The position numbers were made by a program, and so were the translations under genes. A stretch of 64,000 nt of DNA from Septoria linicola (lineage: Eukaryota > Ascomycota > Dothideomycetes > Mycosphaerellales > Mycosphaerellaceae): contig CP099418.1 of NCBI GenBank assembly GCA_024114885.1, positions 3,906,001 to 3,970,000 of the forward strand, written 5' to 3'. Shown here piece by piece: positions 1-11,700 of the stretch (its first letter is position 1; the number at the start of each line of letters is the position of its first letter). The notes under the pieces are model-generated. The model searched no databases and was not told the origin of the DNA. It worked only from the letters and a program-made list of their open reading frames with translations.

Positions 1-747
1 TGGCAGCAGAAGAATTAGCACCGTCGAACACGAAAGCGTTGCGCAGGAGTGAAATGTCGTGGTAGCGAGCGTGGCACAGAATGCGCCGGAACTCGCACAG
101 CGGCAGCAGAGCAGATCCCACATCCACTGTCTTGGTCCCGCATGCAACGCGCTCATTGGGACAGCTCGTTGCACGAAAGGCCCGCCAGAAGCGAGGATTG
201 TGAGAGGGAGACGGACAAGCGGGCAAGCAATTGCTGCGGACTCTGCTGTGGGCGGGTTGGTGTGTGCACGTCTGTGTGTGTGGGCATCGGACAATCGGAC
301 AGAGAGAACGAGTGCATGCAGCAGCACAAAGAGACCGATTGAAGAGTCGAGTACTTGCGAAGGCGTGACGGGAGCCTCGTTGTCGCGATACGAGAGAACA
401 GCAGCATCAGAGAGCGGCAGAACAGGCAGGCACGACCTCCGCGACTGCTCTGCTGCTGCACTGGATGGACTGGACTGGACATTCTGCGGCATCATCTGTC
501 TCGGGCACGCACCGTCGAGGTTATTCGCGGACAGTGACACAGCAGCTAGCAGCACAACGTAATCTCTGCACACGCGTGATCCAGCACCCTCGTCCACCCA
601 GCGGTTCGCGCGCGCTGGAGCAAGCAAGCAGGACACCGACGGAAAGGCACAGCAGCAACCACAGCAGCAACGTGGGTCACAGGTGGCTCAGGCCCGTGCG
701 TCCAGCGTGTGCTGGTGCCCTCGAGTGCGGTACAATTAATATCCATT
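1..747. other. Upstream region of the AcuK-like gene
   Basis: No gene is supported here. Several open frames overlap on both strands, but none has a family signature. The stretch is GC-rich with many CAGCAG runs. It most likely holds the promoter and a long 5' leader of the gene starting at 748, in which short upstream ORFs are possible. Confidence 0.4.
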
Positions 748-2936
748 ATGTCGCCGGACGCTGAGGATGTCTCTTCTCCAGAACCTGGCGCCGAACAGGA
801 CGACGTGGGCACTATGGGAGACGACGACAAAGCTGCACAGCGCGCCTCGACCGACGAGAAGTCACCCTCGCAGACAAACACTGCCGCCACCCAGCCTACT
901 AAAAGCAATGCCAAAGACCCATCGCGACCACGGCGGAAGAAGGCACGACGTGCGTGCTTTGCCTGTCAGCGAGCACATCTGACGTGCGGTAAGTATATGT
1001 CACGGCTCTCGTCAGCCTACTGCAGATCACTCCGTATGTTCTAGCTGACCCCTCTTCACAGGCGATGAACGCCCGTGTCTAAGGTGCATCAAACGGGGCC
1101 TACAGGATCAATGTCATGATGGCGTCCGCAAGAAAGCAAAGTACCTCCACGATGCCCCTGCTGAAGCACTCGTGCCCGGCTACGCAGGCAACACGTATGC
1201 CCTCAATGGCACCGCTAGCCTGGCTGCTATGCCCGGAACGACCAATGTAGGCTCATCTACTGCGTACTACCCACAGAACCAGGCAGGGTCTTTTCCACCC
1301 TACAACCATACTGGTCAACAAGCACCAATGGGCCCGCCCATGATAGATGGCAGCAACATGATGGCCGACTTTGCCTCTACGCAGACGATCGAGACACCAA
1401 CGCAGTACCATTCGTCATCAAGTCAGCAGGTTTCGCCAAACCAGGAGTTCTCAAGCACACTTGATCGGACTCCTTCTATCGGCACAGCGGGCAACCTCGA
1501 AACTCCATACTTCGATGGAAATGATTCATCGTTGTTCAATTTCAACATTTCTGACCTCAATTTTGGGAACCATTATGGAGCTCTGGAGTTCGGAATGCTT
1601 GGACACATGTCTTCTGGTGCAGTCAACACGCCTGACGTGGATGCAATGAACCAACTGAATCATTCGAATCAAAGCACTTCGTCGTTCGACAATAACAACG
1701 GCTTCCAGAGTGGCTACGGATATCACCAAGGCTTTCCATCTTGGTCGAATCCTGGAACAACGGTTTCTCGACAGAATAGCACCAACACTGTCTGGACAGG
1801 CCAGACCAATGGGCTAGAAGCCTACGCTATCGGGGAGCAAGCGTCCTCGATCACAGGAGCAAGCCCGCACTCTCAGAATCAAGACTTTACAGGCTATCAA
1901 TCTGCCACCATGTCGCCGGAGACGCAGTTCGCTCAGCCTGACCAGAACGCTCAGTCAGACCTGTTGCGACAAAGTCTGTCCCAAGCACAACGGAAACAAC
2001 CACCCTTTCCTGGCGATCTACAAGCAGAGTCAGATCGGAAGCGACGTCGCAATACTTCAGAGGTCTACACAACTGTGACCGCTCCCTATCCATATACGCA
2101 AGGGTTCCATGCCCTTACTGCACTCCTGAAAAAGCGGTTCGTGCCAAAGAAGGTGCTACACATTGCCAAAGCTCTAGCCACGATCCGGCCCTCATTCATC
2201 TCATGCAACCAGCATCTCAATAATGACGATCTGATATTTATGGAAAAGTGCTTTCAAAGGACCTTGTGCGAATACGAAAGCTTCGTCAATTCTTATGGCA
2301 CGCCCACTGTGATATGTCGGCGGACGGGCGAAATCGCAGCTGTCAGCAAAGAGTTCTGTCTGGTGACAGGCTGGCGGCGAGATGTCCTGCTCGGGAAAGA
2401 AGCCAATCTCAATGTCAACACCGGTGGTGTCCCCACCTCAGGTACCCAGACTGGTACAAGTTCGCGAGGCGCAGTCACACCACGGATGTCCCATCTCGAA
2501 GTAGACTCGGGGCGACCTCAGCCTGTTTTCTTGGCAGAACTCATGGACGAGGACAGTGTGGTGCAGTTCTACGAAGACTTTGCAGAGTTGGCATTTGGCG
2601 CATCAAAGACAGCCATCATTGGCGCGCCATGCGCTCTGCTCAAGTATCGGACCAAGGACGATCCTGGTTGGGGCCCCAATGACCACCTCGCCGACGATGG
2701 CAAACGCATCAAGAAGCCGGGAGAGGTCAAGACCGAGCCTCTGATCAGAGGTGAGGCAGGTATGAACGCATTAGGCGAGCGTGATGGCCGTGTTGACTGT
2801 CAAATGTGTTGGACCGTGAAGCGCGATGTCTTCGACATACCCATGCTGATTGTCATGAACGTGAGTACCTTCCCACTGATGATCGATGATGAAGCCCAAT
2901 GCTGACGTGATGCGATAGTTCTTGCCCATTATATAA
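748..2936 (+). CDS. acuK: Zn2Cys6 + PAS transcription activator of gluconeogenesis (ERT1/AcuK family)
   Basis: Spliced CDS 748-988, 1062-2860, 2919-2936, giving 685 aa. The first intron splits the zinc cluster just after its third cysteine. Joined, the cluster has Cys at 70, 73, 80, 86, 89 and 98, with the wide last spacing typical of ERT1/AcuK, followed by GVRKKAKYLHDAP. A Gln/Ser/Asn-rich middle leads to a PAS-like domain at about residues 475-620 (FVNSYGTPTVICRRTGEIAA). The last 58-nt intron yields the short conserved end PMLIVMNFLPII. Family members are nuclear regulators of gluconeogenic genes such as PEPCK and fructose-1,6-bisphosphatase. The ATG at 748 is chosen because it starts an acidic N-terminus; the frame is also open upstream without ATG. 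Both introns have consensus GTAAGT/GTGAGT donors. AcuK and AcuM are related paralogues, and the length fits AcuK better. Confidence 0.88.
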
Positions 2937-3505
2937 AGAGGCACGCCACAGCACAAGGATCAAAGCGATAGTGTTGCTCGTCAGGTACGGCATCATCGGT
3001 ACACTCTAGACGGCAGGCGCGGGAATCATGCGATACGAACATGGGTTAGGTGACTTGATACGTGAACGATAATTATCTAATGCAGCAATGTCCTCCAACT
3101 TTAACGCATGTCATGTTCCCTTGCAGTGTGAGCACCTCACAGCGCTGGGCTTGCAGCACATGTTGTCTTACGCGTGGCTTAGGGTTGTGCTTAGGGTTAG
3201 GTTGCCATCTTGGCGGCAGCGAGGTGTCGATAGCTAATCATATATTTCAAGCTCTGTATTCTGTCGTGACCTGCAAAACATTTATTGTGAACAATACCAG
3301 ACATGATTGGGGTCCACTAGGGCTCGGGTGAAGTGAGCGACGCTTTGAGCTGTGTAGGCCAACGCACAGAGTGCAACGCGCAATCCACCAAAGCCCGCGC
3401 CAGATGAATAACAACTGAAACCAGGATCATCGTCGACAATTACCACTGCAATTTGATTCATTGTATGTGAGCGCGATCTATATGCCTGACTGCACGTTGC
3501 AGCTG
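2937..3505. other. Convergent intergenic region, AcuK-like and FMN1
   Basis: The 3' flanks of two converging genes. No coding signature is seen. It contains a telomere-like stretch at 3179-3201 (TTAGGGTTGTGCTTAGGGTTAGG), reported as a finding. Confidence 0.5.
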
Positions 3506-4345
3506 CTAACTGGCAATCTCGCCCTTGCCCTCAAAGCTACTCAGATACGAATCCTTAGCCAGAGCAATATAAGCCGGCCTGCTCAAGCTACGTCCTGCTA
3601 CATCGATATCTGTCTTGATGTCATCGATGAGGCTTTCCTTGCTCACATAGTCCAACTCTGGTCGGATGAAGCCCACAATCAGAAGATTCATGTGGCTGTC
3701 GTAGAAGTCTGTCTGGAAGTCCTGCATTATGTGCACCTCGACGCTGCGCACAGTGTTCTTGTAGAATGGATTCCAGCCAATCGACATGACCATTGGGTAT
3801 ACGGCTCCTTGTGTCGGTGCCGGAGTTGCTGCGTCGGCGAGCATGGAGCTCAATTTGTCGAAGACCTCTGTCTTCATGAGTTTGTACTGTGACGAGCCGC
3901 TGCTTTGTTGTTGCTCAATGGCTTGTGAAGGTGATAGACCGGCCCAGCCGTAGTAGACGCCGGATTCGAGGTCTTCGTGGCCACCGACCGAGAGGCCGGA
4001 GAGTGGTATATTTGCAGTGGGGATTCCAAGCTAGATAAGCAAAGTTAGCGATTCATTGTGAGAAGGCGCTGTGAGGGAGCTGTATGAATATAGAGTCGAG
4101 TTGAGAGAGGTGGTGAAGGAAGGAAAGTGTAGAGTGCAAGAACGTTGTATCAATGTAGGCTGGAACACAACACCGGCTGCAGAGGAGAGACTCAAATATG
4201 AGAAGAGAGTGGTCTATTCTTCACTTACGTCTTTACTGCCACGGCCGAATCCTTTGATAACCTTGCCGTCCAGCTTCAAAGGATATGGCGGCTCAGGCCC
4301 ATCTGAGTTGCCTACAATCGTAGGGCGAGGCCCGTCTGGTCTCAT
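3506..4345 (-). CDS. fmn1: Riboflavin kinase (ATP:riboflavin 5'-phosphotransferase)
   Basis: Two exons on the minus strand, 4345-4229 and 4030-3506, with a 198-nt intron, giving 213 aa. The enzyme phosphorylates riboflavin to FMN and is essential for flavin cofactors. The exon 1 end and exon 2 start join to GRGSKDLGIPTANIPLSG, which carries the flavokinase PTAN motif (Mg-ATP binding). Further on, GVYYGWAG, MSIGWNPFYKNTVRSVEVHI (catalytic Glu within VEVH) and NLLIVGFIRPELDYVS are all family hallmarks. The length fits a monofunctional eukaryotic kinase, and no FAD synthetase domain is present. The start MRPDGPRPTIVG is typical of fungal homologues. It is divergent from the RGG-protein gene, with about 345 bp between starts. 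Confidence 0.93.
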
Positions 4346-4690
4346 AGTCGAGGTGAGACGAGGTCAATCACTGTCTTGTTTGACTGGCAGGATGATAGAT
4401 CAGGGGCCGTCTCTCTTGTATATGTGCAGTTGGCGAATGCTGAGCGTACTCAGTCGCTGGAGTCATCGACGAACGACGAACCATGTGAAGCCCTAAGTTA
4501 ATCAATTGATGTTGCGTGCTCTCTGGCTTACTCATCGCACAACTAGCGCATCACATAGCTCGAAGCTCTAGAATGCTACCAGTAACTACTATCTTCCTTT
4601 TCGAAGAATATTAATGGGAGCACCAGCATTGACTCAGTAGCACAGCTGGTTCATGAGCCAGCGCGATTGAGCATTGCATTGCAACATATA
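4346..4690. promoter_or_regulatory. Divergent promoter region, FMN1 / RGG protein
   Basis: 345 bp between two diverging ATGs must hold both promoters. I see no specific operator. ATATAATGG lies directly at the RGG-protein start. Confidence 0.4.
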
Positions 4691-5773
4691 ATGGACCAAT
4701 CGATATGGGCACAGCAAGGTGTACCCCAAGCAGATGCTGCGGCTGCTGCACCAGCAACAAAAGCACATCCCGCAGCTCCAGTAGATGCTCAGGACATGTT
4801 TGCCCAGACAGGAGCGCAGCAAGATGAGCTATTTGACGATGTAGTGCCTGCACAAGAGTCAATGCGACTGCGATCGGACGATGACCTCTTCAGTGATGAT
4901 TTTACACCTGCCTCACAGCCTGTAGTCGAGCCCACAGCGCCAGAAGCCCCGGCTGCACCAGCGGAAACAGGCAGAGGGCGCGGCGGTGGCAATAGACGAG
5001 GCAGTGGGCGAGGACATCGTGATGTCCGAGAGCAAACCGCTCACAAGGCGCAGCCGCAGCAGCAGCCGCCTGAGAATGCACCTACGGGTCCTCGCAAGGA
5101 GACAGTATCACGCAAAGACGCGGGGCAGTCGGTACGTGGCGATCGACAGGCCACGGGCGGCTTGCGGAAACCAAAGCTCACCGAGCAAGAGTTGGCAGAG
5201 AAGATGGCACGCATACAGATCAAAAACGCGTCTCTGACGGCAGCACACGCTCGAGCAGAGGCAGATGCAGCATCGTTTGCCGAGCGCGAGCAACAAGCCA
5301 AGAGCATGGCGGAACAGCGACGGAAGGAGGAGCGACGAGACCGACAGCAGATGTTGGGTGAGCGCGAGAAGAACCGGCTGCGTAAGCTACGCGCACAGGG
5401 CGGGCGAGAATGGGACGCAGAGAAGCCGGAGCAAGACTTTGACAAAGGAGCACGACACGACAAGCCTGGAGGCTTTGCTGGCGATCGAGACGACTACAAT
5501 CATGGCAGGGAGTACCTTTACCGTGAGCCTCGAACTGGGCAGCGGGGCCAAGGCAGAGGTGGCGGGCGTGGAGGAGGAGGTATCGCGAAAGGAGCTGCAC
5601 AGAGCGTGCCGACGCAAGACGAATTTCCTGCGCTGCCCTCGGACTCCAAAGGGAATGCCACCAGTTCGTCGTCTGCGAAGACGGACAGCATACTTGCATC
5701 TGCAGACGCCGGCAAAGAAGCAGATAAGTCGTGGGCAGACCAGGTGGAATCATCGGCAAATCAGCAGACATGA
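4691..5773 (+). CDS. Conserved fungal RGG-rich, coiled-coil protein of unknown function
   Basis: Single exon, 360 aa. The frame is open from a TTG at 4667, but the first ATG is 4691 (MDQSIWAQQG). The N-terminus is Ala/Gln-rich and acidic, including DDDLFSDDF. A first Arg/Gly patch lies at about residues 97-117 (GRGRGGGNRRGSGRGH). A highly charged helical segment covers about 158-245 (LTEQELAEKMARIQIKNASL, then repeated Arg/Glu). A second RGG patch follows (GQGRGGGRGGGG), then DEFPALPS near the C-terminus. RGG boxes and the charged helix suggest RNA or ribonucleoprotein binding, which is inference. Similar fungal proteins exist as uncharacterised entries, and I cannot name the family. Confidence 0.75.
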   Translation: MDQSIWAQQGVPQADAAAAAPATKAHPAAPVDAQDMFAQTGAQQDELFDDVVPAQESMRLRSDDDLFSDDFTPASQPVVEPTAPEAPAAPAETGRGRGGGNRRGSGRGHRDVREQTAHKAQPQQQPPENAPTGPRKETVSRKDAGQSVRGDRQATGGLRKPKLTEQELAEKMARIQIKNASLTAAHARAEADAASFAEREQQAKSMAEQRRKEERRDRQQMLGEREKNRLRKLRAQGGREWDAEKPEQDFDKGARHDKPGGFAGDRDDYNHGREYLYREPRTGQRGQGRGGGRGGGGIAKGAAQSVPTQDEFPALPSDSKGNATSSSSAKTDSILASADAGKEADKSWADQVESSANQQT

Positions 5774-6296
5774 TCGCATCAATGATAGATTTTGCTACAG
5801 CACGCTGCAATTCAGCCTTATGCTTCGATTGTGCTTGTGCCTGTGCCTGTGCCCGTGACTGTGATCAGATGCCCGGTTCCAGGCCTAACAGTTATTCCGA
5901 GCGTTGGACCTCACCTAAAGTCCAACCATCGCCACTATCATTGACGTGCACCTTGAGATAGCAAGCTGCTGCGCAAGATGGCGAATCTGCTCTCTGCTAG
6001 ATTGCCAGAGGTAGACCAGTGATGCGCTCTCGGCTCTGCTGATCAGTTGCTTGAGCGTCGCAGCCGCTTGGCGCGATGGCGGGCCATCGTCTTCTCCCAC
6101 AGTTCTGGATGCTGAACGAGCAACTGCTGCTCCCTTTTCTACTTTCTTCTCCCCCACGCAATACTGACCGCCACGCAGCACTCACAATTCTACGGCAGAC
6201 CACCGCGGCCATCTCCATCTCCTCTGTTGCTCTGTTCGCGCACGTCGGGCTGCCATCAATCACGCCCGCGCGAGTGCTGCCATGTGACGAGGACTA
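5774..6296. other. Intergenic region upstream of the RGT1/RosA-like gene
   Basis: 523 bp without a supported gene. It holds the 3' flank of the RGG-protein gene and the promoter or leader of the regulator at 6297. A short imperfect repeat of tgtgcc units lies at about 5830-5860. Nothing else is recognised. Confidence 0.4.
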
Positions 6297-8630
6297 ATGG
6301 CCGAGCAGGACGATAGATACCCGTCTCCCAAGCCGGCGAACGGCCTGCCCTTCTACCAGCACACCCCGACACAGCAACCTGCTCCTCCTCCTCCGCAGCA
6401 GCAGGAGCAGCTGCACAGTGTCGGCGCATCGCACTTGCAGCCAAACCGAGCCGGCGACAGCGATGGGCCCGTCATTGCTGCAAGCGGCGCACCACATGGC
6501 GCCAACAACGGCCCTCAAGAGTCTCCAGCATCACCTGGTGGCCATGTAAGAGATGCACACCATCCATCGCATGAAGGTGTTCATGCGCGCCCTCATCTTG
6601 CGCCCAGTGAGGCACATGCCGCCAATAGTGCTTCCGCTGTCGGCACAGCCATGGGCGGCTTCACTGGCTGGCCGGCGCATCACCTCTCTCAAGGCAGTCC
6701 TGCTATGGGCGCACCCCCAGGCTCTGTTGCATTCGCGCAGGCCAATAGCTCTTCGGACGCTGCACCACCCGTACCCGACAAACATAAAGACAAGCGCACC
6801 AAGGTCAGTCGCGCCTGTGATGAGTGCCGGCGCAAGAAGATTCGCTGCGATGCCATTGACGAGACCGGTAACGTGCCATGCACGAACTGTGCGAGGACTG
6901 CAGCTGTCTGTGCCTTCAGTCGCCAGCCCATGAAGCGTGGCCCCAGCAAAGGCTATATTAAAGAGCTCGCTGAGCGCCTTAATACGCTGGAGCAACAGGT
7001 TCAGCCTCCACACATGGAACAGCAGCATCGATATGAGATTCAGCAGGTTCAGCAGGCCATGACAGAAGGGCTCCAGGGCTACGCACACGACCCGCGACTG
7101 GGCCGTGACCCCCGATCTGGCGAGAAGCGGACACACGATATGGTCGACCCTTTCCAGAACGCGCAAATGACAGCACCGCAAGCACCCATGGGCCATATGC
7201 AGCAGTCGCAGTTCTCTGCCAACATGCAGCCGCCAGTCAACACAAGTCCTGTGCAGCCATTCTGGCGGTACGGTGCAGCACATGACAATCGTCGCGAGAC
7301 AGTAGGCTTATCATATGAATCAGAAGGTCCAAGTACTGTGGTCCCTGGCTTTGATTGGGATGAGAGTGTCATTGAAGAGTACTATCGCATAATACATCAG
7401 ACCTTCCCATTGCTGGCTAACAACAAACATCGGCTGAGGCAACGCTTAGCTGAATGCCCGGCATCTCTGAGAGAGGCTTTCCTCGCCGCGCTGGACTGCC
7501 TCATGCGCACCTTCCCTACTACCACGCTGACTCCAAGTCCGGACTATGCGCAAGCGCTGAAGCGCACGGCCGAGTTGCTGGCCAAATATCCCTTCGACAA
7601 CCCCAGCACGCACACAAGTGCGACGAATCTGGTGTACCTGCAAACCTTGATCCTCATGGCTCTGGAGAGCGACAACCACGGGCCAGCAACGATACGAGGG
7701 CAGGCCGGGCCAAGTCGTGCCGAGTGGCTTGGCCGTGCAGCTGGTGTAGCAGGCCAGCTGGAGATCAACGTGATCCGCACCACTAGCCAGTCTCTAGTTG
7801 AAGGCGACAGAGACTCCGAAGAACGTCTGGCAAGGCGCGTGTGGTGGGTCTTGTTCATTCTGGATCGGTGGCACGCCTCTTCCACCGCGGATTTACTGAA
7901 GCTGCCGGAGAACAGTGTAGTGCTATTGCCCGAGGATCAAATTCTGCTGGGAGAGTCAACATACAATCTGGCCCGGCTGTCATTCATCATCGGCCATCTA
8001 GCCGCGATTCTGACAACTACAAAGACGCCCTCAACGGATGTCATGGCGCCGTCCAATCCGGCCTCGTCGTTGTTGGGCCTTACTCTGGCTGGAGAAATTG
8101 ACCGTTTCCGCGAATCTGTCGAGTCAGTTTGGGGCTCACTGAACCTGGTGCACCTTAGCTACCATCATTGTCACCTACTGATCAAACGCATGAATCCCAC
8201 CACTGAGCCTTCAGAACTTGTGGGTCATGCGGTCAAGGTGGCAACTATGCTCAATAGTCGTCTCACTCCGGTCACTCCCCTCAACCATCACTTTGGAGCT
8301 CTGGCTGCCATGACTCTGTGTGAGCTCGCAGACGTGCCAAAGACGCGTGCTGAAGCAGCGAAGGGCCTCGATCAAATGTCAGAATGCCTCGGAGCAGGTC
8401 GTGGACTAGCTGGGAAGCTCGAAAGCGAGGGATGGGATGGTGCTGTGCGTGAACTAGTCACCAGAAAAAAGGAAGCAATGCTGCAGAATGGGGACGGGCT
8501 TCACGATCTTGCCAACGCTGCGGCAGGCGTAGCGGAGCACAAGTTCGACCCGACGATGATCACGAGATACGGATACCTCACTTCATTAGGTCAAGGACTT
8601 TTTGGCAGAGAAGACTTGGGAGGTTTGTGA
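6297..8630 (+). CDS. Zn2Cys6 transcription factor with fungal-specific TF domain (RGT1/RosA-NosA-like)
   Basis: Single exon, 777 aa, ATG at 6297. The Gln/Pro-rich N-terminus precedes a Zn2Cys6 cluster with Cys at 174, 177, 184, 195, 198 and 205. The linker reads FSRQPMKRGPSKGYIKELAE and is followed by a leucine-rich helix. The MKRGPSKGYI linker is shared by the yeast glucose-sensing repressor Rgt1 and the Aspergillus developmental regulators RosA/NosA, which are difficult to separate by eye. Residues of about 355-570 match the fungal-specific TF middle region (YYRIIHQTFPLL, RRVWWVLFILDRWHASS). The product should be nuclear. Possible roles are control of hexose transporter genes or of sexual development; neither can be decided here. 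The stop lies only 77 bp from the convergent Rif1 stop. Confidence 0.85.
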   Translation: MAEQDDRYPSPKPANGLPFYQHTPTQQPAPPPPQQQEQLHSVGASHLQPNRAGDSDGPVIAASGAPHGANNGPQESPASPGGHVRDAHHPSHEGVHARPHLAPSEAHAANSASAVGTAMGGFTGWPAHHLSQGSPAMGAPPGSVAFAQANSSSDAAPPVPDKHKDKRTKVSRACDECRRKKIRCDAIDETGNVPCTNCARTAAVCAFSRQPMKRGPSKGYIKELAERLNTLEQQVQPPHMEQQHRYEIQQVQQAMTEGLQGYAHDPRLGRDPRSGEKRTHDMVDPFQNAQMTAPQAPMGHMQQSQFSANMQPPVNTSPVQPFWRYGAAHDNRRETVGLSYESEGPSTVVPGFDWDESVIEEYYRIIHQTFPLLANNKHRLRQRLAECPASLREAFLAALDCLMRTFPTTTLTPSPDYAQALKRTAELLAKYPFDNPSTHTSATNLVYLQTLILMALESDNHGPATIRGQAGPSRAEWLGRAAGVAGQLEINVIRTTSQSLVEGDRDSEERLARRVWWVLFILDRWHASSTADLLKLPENSVVLLPEDQILLGESTYNLARLSFIIGHLAAILTTTKTPSTDVMAPSNPASSLLGLTLAGEIDRFRESVESVWGSLNLVHLSYHHCHLLIKRMNPTTEPSELVGHAVKVATMLNSRLTPVTPLNHHFGALAAMTLCELADVPKTRAEAAKGLDQMSECLGAGRGLAGKLESEGWDGAVRELVTRKKEAMLQNGDGLHDLANAAAGVAEHKFDPTMITRYGYLTSLGQGLFGREDLGGL

Positions 8631-8707
8631 TAGTGCTGATCGTCATAGAACCGCAGTTTGATACACGTCTAATTCACCAGCAGCTTGAACATGCCATTGT
8701 CAACACC

Positions 8708-11700
8708 TTAGCCTGCCCTTCTCTGTGCTGCTGCCCCGTGCACTTCCCTCCTGATTTCGAACAGGACATCGTCGAACTCTCGTTCTTCTTCTTGCGAGCC
8801 CAGGATCATGCTCTTACAGTCAGCAAGAATTCCTCGCAGGCGCCCCAGAATGCTCTGCGGTTGAGCGATCCTGCGGCTTGCAGCCAAAGGTTGCTGTTCG
8901 TCCGACACGTCTGACTCGTGCATCGTGGTGTGATCTTCCGTCTCCTCGTCCACTACATCCTTGTCGTCAGCGCCTGTCGTAGCCGTACTGTATACAGACT
9001 CTGGCACAGTCTGGAACGTAGGACTCTGCTGCGACTGCTGCGACCCGTCATGATGCTCGAGTGTGTCTATGCCTGGCACATCGTGACCAGGTGAAGTCAA
9101 ACGCGGGGCTTTCGTCACAGATGGCGAAGCATTGTCGTATGGTTCGATACACGAAGCGGAACGCTTGAGACCCCTAGTCAGGATTGGGGATGCCACGCTA
9201 ATAACCGACTTCTTCGGCCGCCCACGCCTCCGTTTCACCGTCGGCACTGCCTCAGGCGCCTGGATCTCAAAGCTGTTGCTTGACACGTCGCTGACCTGGG
9301 ACTGTGCTTCCTGATTCTGTGAGGTCTCCTGAATTGATGCAGCCGGAAGTGAGCTCACTGGGGATAGCGACGCCCTCCTCGCCACCACGATCTCCTCCTC
9401 AATGTCATCATTCTGCGCATTGTGGAAGATAGACATGAACTTCTTGAATGGCGACTGTGGCTTCCGTTTCTTTGCACTATGCACAATTTCCGCTGATCGC
9501 TTTCGTTTCTTGGAGAATCGGACACTTCTCACACTGTTGAGGCTGTCGGGGGTCGATGTTGTGGTGTGCTGAGAGACAATCAGATCCGTCTCGTTGATTC
9601 GTGAAGGCGTTCCTGGCTGTCCCAGCGTCAAGGAGATCTCGTGGCTGTCCCTCTCCAGCGCAAGCTTTGAAGCTAATTCTTCTTCGTGTCTCAGCTGGGC
9701 TTCCGGAAGTTGTGTATCGGACGGCAAGTCTGACTCAGCAGCCATCATAGGCTCATGAGCGCCGGTCCAGGGCATGTTTATCGCACGGAACGGCGGAGGA
9801 GCTTCGCTGCCAGTACTCGTCGCATCCTTCGCACGGCCTGCGGCAGGAGAGTCCACGATTACGGCGTTAGCTTCGGATTGTCTCGGCGGCGATGAAGGAG
9901 GGTCAGACGCAGTGCAATGCTCTTCTTGATGGTATGTCGTGAGTGTTGCTGGCTTGTCAACCACACAGCTGGACCGCGGAGTAGGTGAGGATGGGATGTC
10001 GTCGCTGAATGGGGCGTCGTCTCTACAATTCCTTGAAACAACAACAATCTCGCCATTCGGCGTGCGCCGCAGGTCCGAGACAAACTTGAGGTTCTTGCCA
10101 ATGGTCCGCCGCGCGATGGACTCATGTGTCTCTGGGCTTGAAGAGAGTCCTGGATACGCTTTCGAGTTGATCTGTTGTCGATCACTGACCTCACGTTGAT
10201 GTTCAGTCAAGACCTGTGTGCTTGGTCTTGACTCGACCTCATCGCATAGGATCGGAGCGAATTGCGCTTGTGAGTCGTCCACGCGCGGCCTCTGCACATC
10301 CGCCGTCGTAGACGCGGCAGAGTTCGATTTGGTAGGAGCAGCATCTAGGCCACTTGCTTGTGCCTGCGCTGCCAGATGCTGCCTGATGAAAATGTTCTCA
10401 CAATTGGGCTCACGAGGTCGTATTCGAGTGCGATTTCCGCTGATAGATGGCCGACGATCCACGATAGTTGATAGTTGTGACTGCGCAAATGCTGGAAAGG
10501 AGACGTGCTGTGTGGCATCAGAGGGCGCAGAGAATCCGGGAAGAAGCAGCTCTGCCTCAATTTGCCTGGCACGGAGCACTGGAAACAGCTTGATGGGATA
10601 GTCAAGCTTTGCCTGCTTCCCAAAGGTAGTGTTCCAGAACTCGATGGTACTGTTCACGATAGATCTGCTCGGGCTTGATAATCCTGCGATGAGGAAAATC
10701 TCGATAACCTCAAGCAAGTCGCTGTTTGTGGACGGCACTTTCTCAACTACTAGCTGCAAAAGCTGAGACCAGAGCTGTTCAATATCGTGCTGCAAATTGG
10801 AAGTGCTGTTCTTACTTCCATTGTTGCTGTCAGAGGTATCAAGCTGTGGGACCACGAGTCTGCGACTGTCCTCGGCCCACGTAGCATGTCCGCGCTGCAA
10901 CTTGCGGAATGCTGTCGTGAAGAGCGTCGACGGACAACGCCGCAAGAAGCTTGTCAGTGACGAGGTGAACATCGACAATAATGCAGTCTGACTATTGGAC
11001 AGGCCCTCGACGCCGCCATAGGCCCATCCCAGCACATGGCCAAAAAACTTGTACACGTGGTCGAACGGATCGAAGACCTGCATTTTGCAAGGCTCAAGGC
11101 TCACTGTCCAGAGCGCCTTGCGGCTCTGATCAAGCTCCGAGCGGGTACTCGGCCACACACTGCTTTCGGCCATGGTAGCCGCGATCTGCAAAGCAGCAGT
11201 AAGCGCAAGTTCCGACACATGCTCGTTGATCAGCTTCGCCAAAGGCTCCATAACAGCCAACACGATGCCTCCGTTTCCAGCAACGTGCCGCGCGGATTGG
11301 CACGCAGCATTGTATAAGCTGACCAGTCTCCGTTGGCATTCGTCGTCAGAGTATCGCAGCCCTTCGAGGACGATGCTGACCGTGGATTTCAAGGCCACAC
11401 CCATCACAAATGTGTCCCTTTTAGGAGATGTTGTAACCTGAACCTTCAACGCTGCCGTGGCAGTGTCAGCTACAGCACTCCACAGCACTCCGTACACACG
11501 TTCAAGTCCGTTAGAGGGCCCAGCGGGAACGGCCTGTAACGATCTCTGCAAGAGACCAAGAAGTCCGGAGGTCGATGCTTTGGCGCCTGCAAGGAGCCGC
11601 AGAAACCAAGCCGCGGATGTCTGGATGATCGAGGGCGCCTGCAAGGCAGACGGGGGCTCGTAGTACTGCCTGAATAGCATCATAAAGGGTGAACACAACG

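Noticed and set aside
59..562. 167-codon open frame near the window start
   Set aside because: Low-complexity, no domain, overlaps other frames on both strands; more likely leader of the AcuK-like gene.
3170..3205. Telomere end
   Set aside because: Only three imperfect units, flanked by normal genes on both sides.
3461..3892. 143-codon plus-strand frame
   Set aside because: Antisense shadow of the riboflavin kinase exon, whose minus-strand reading has clear family motifs.
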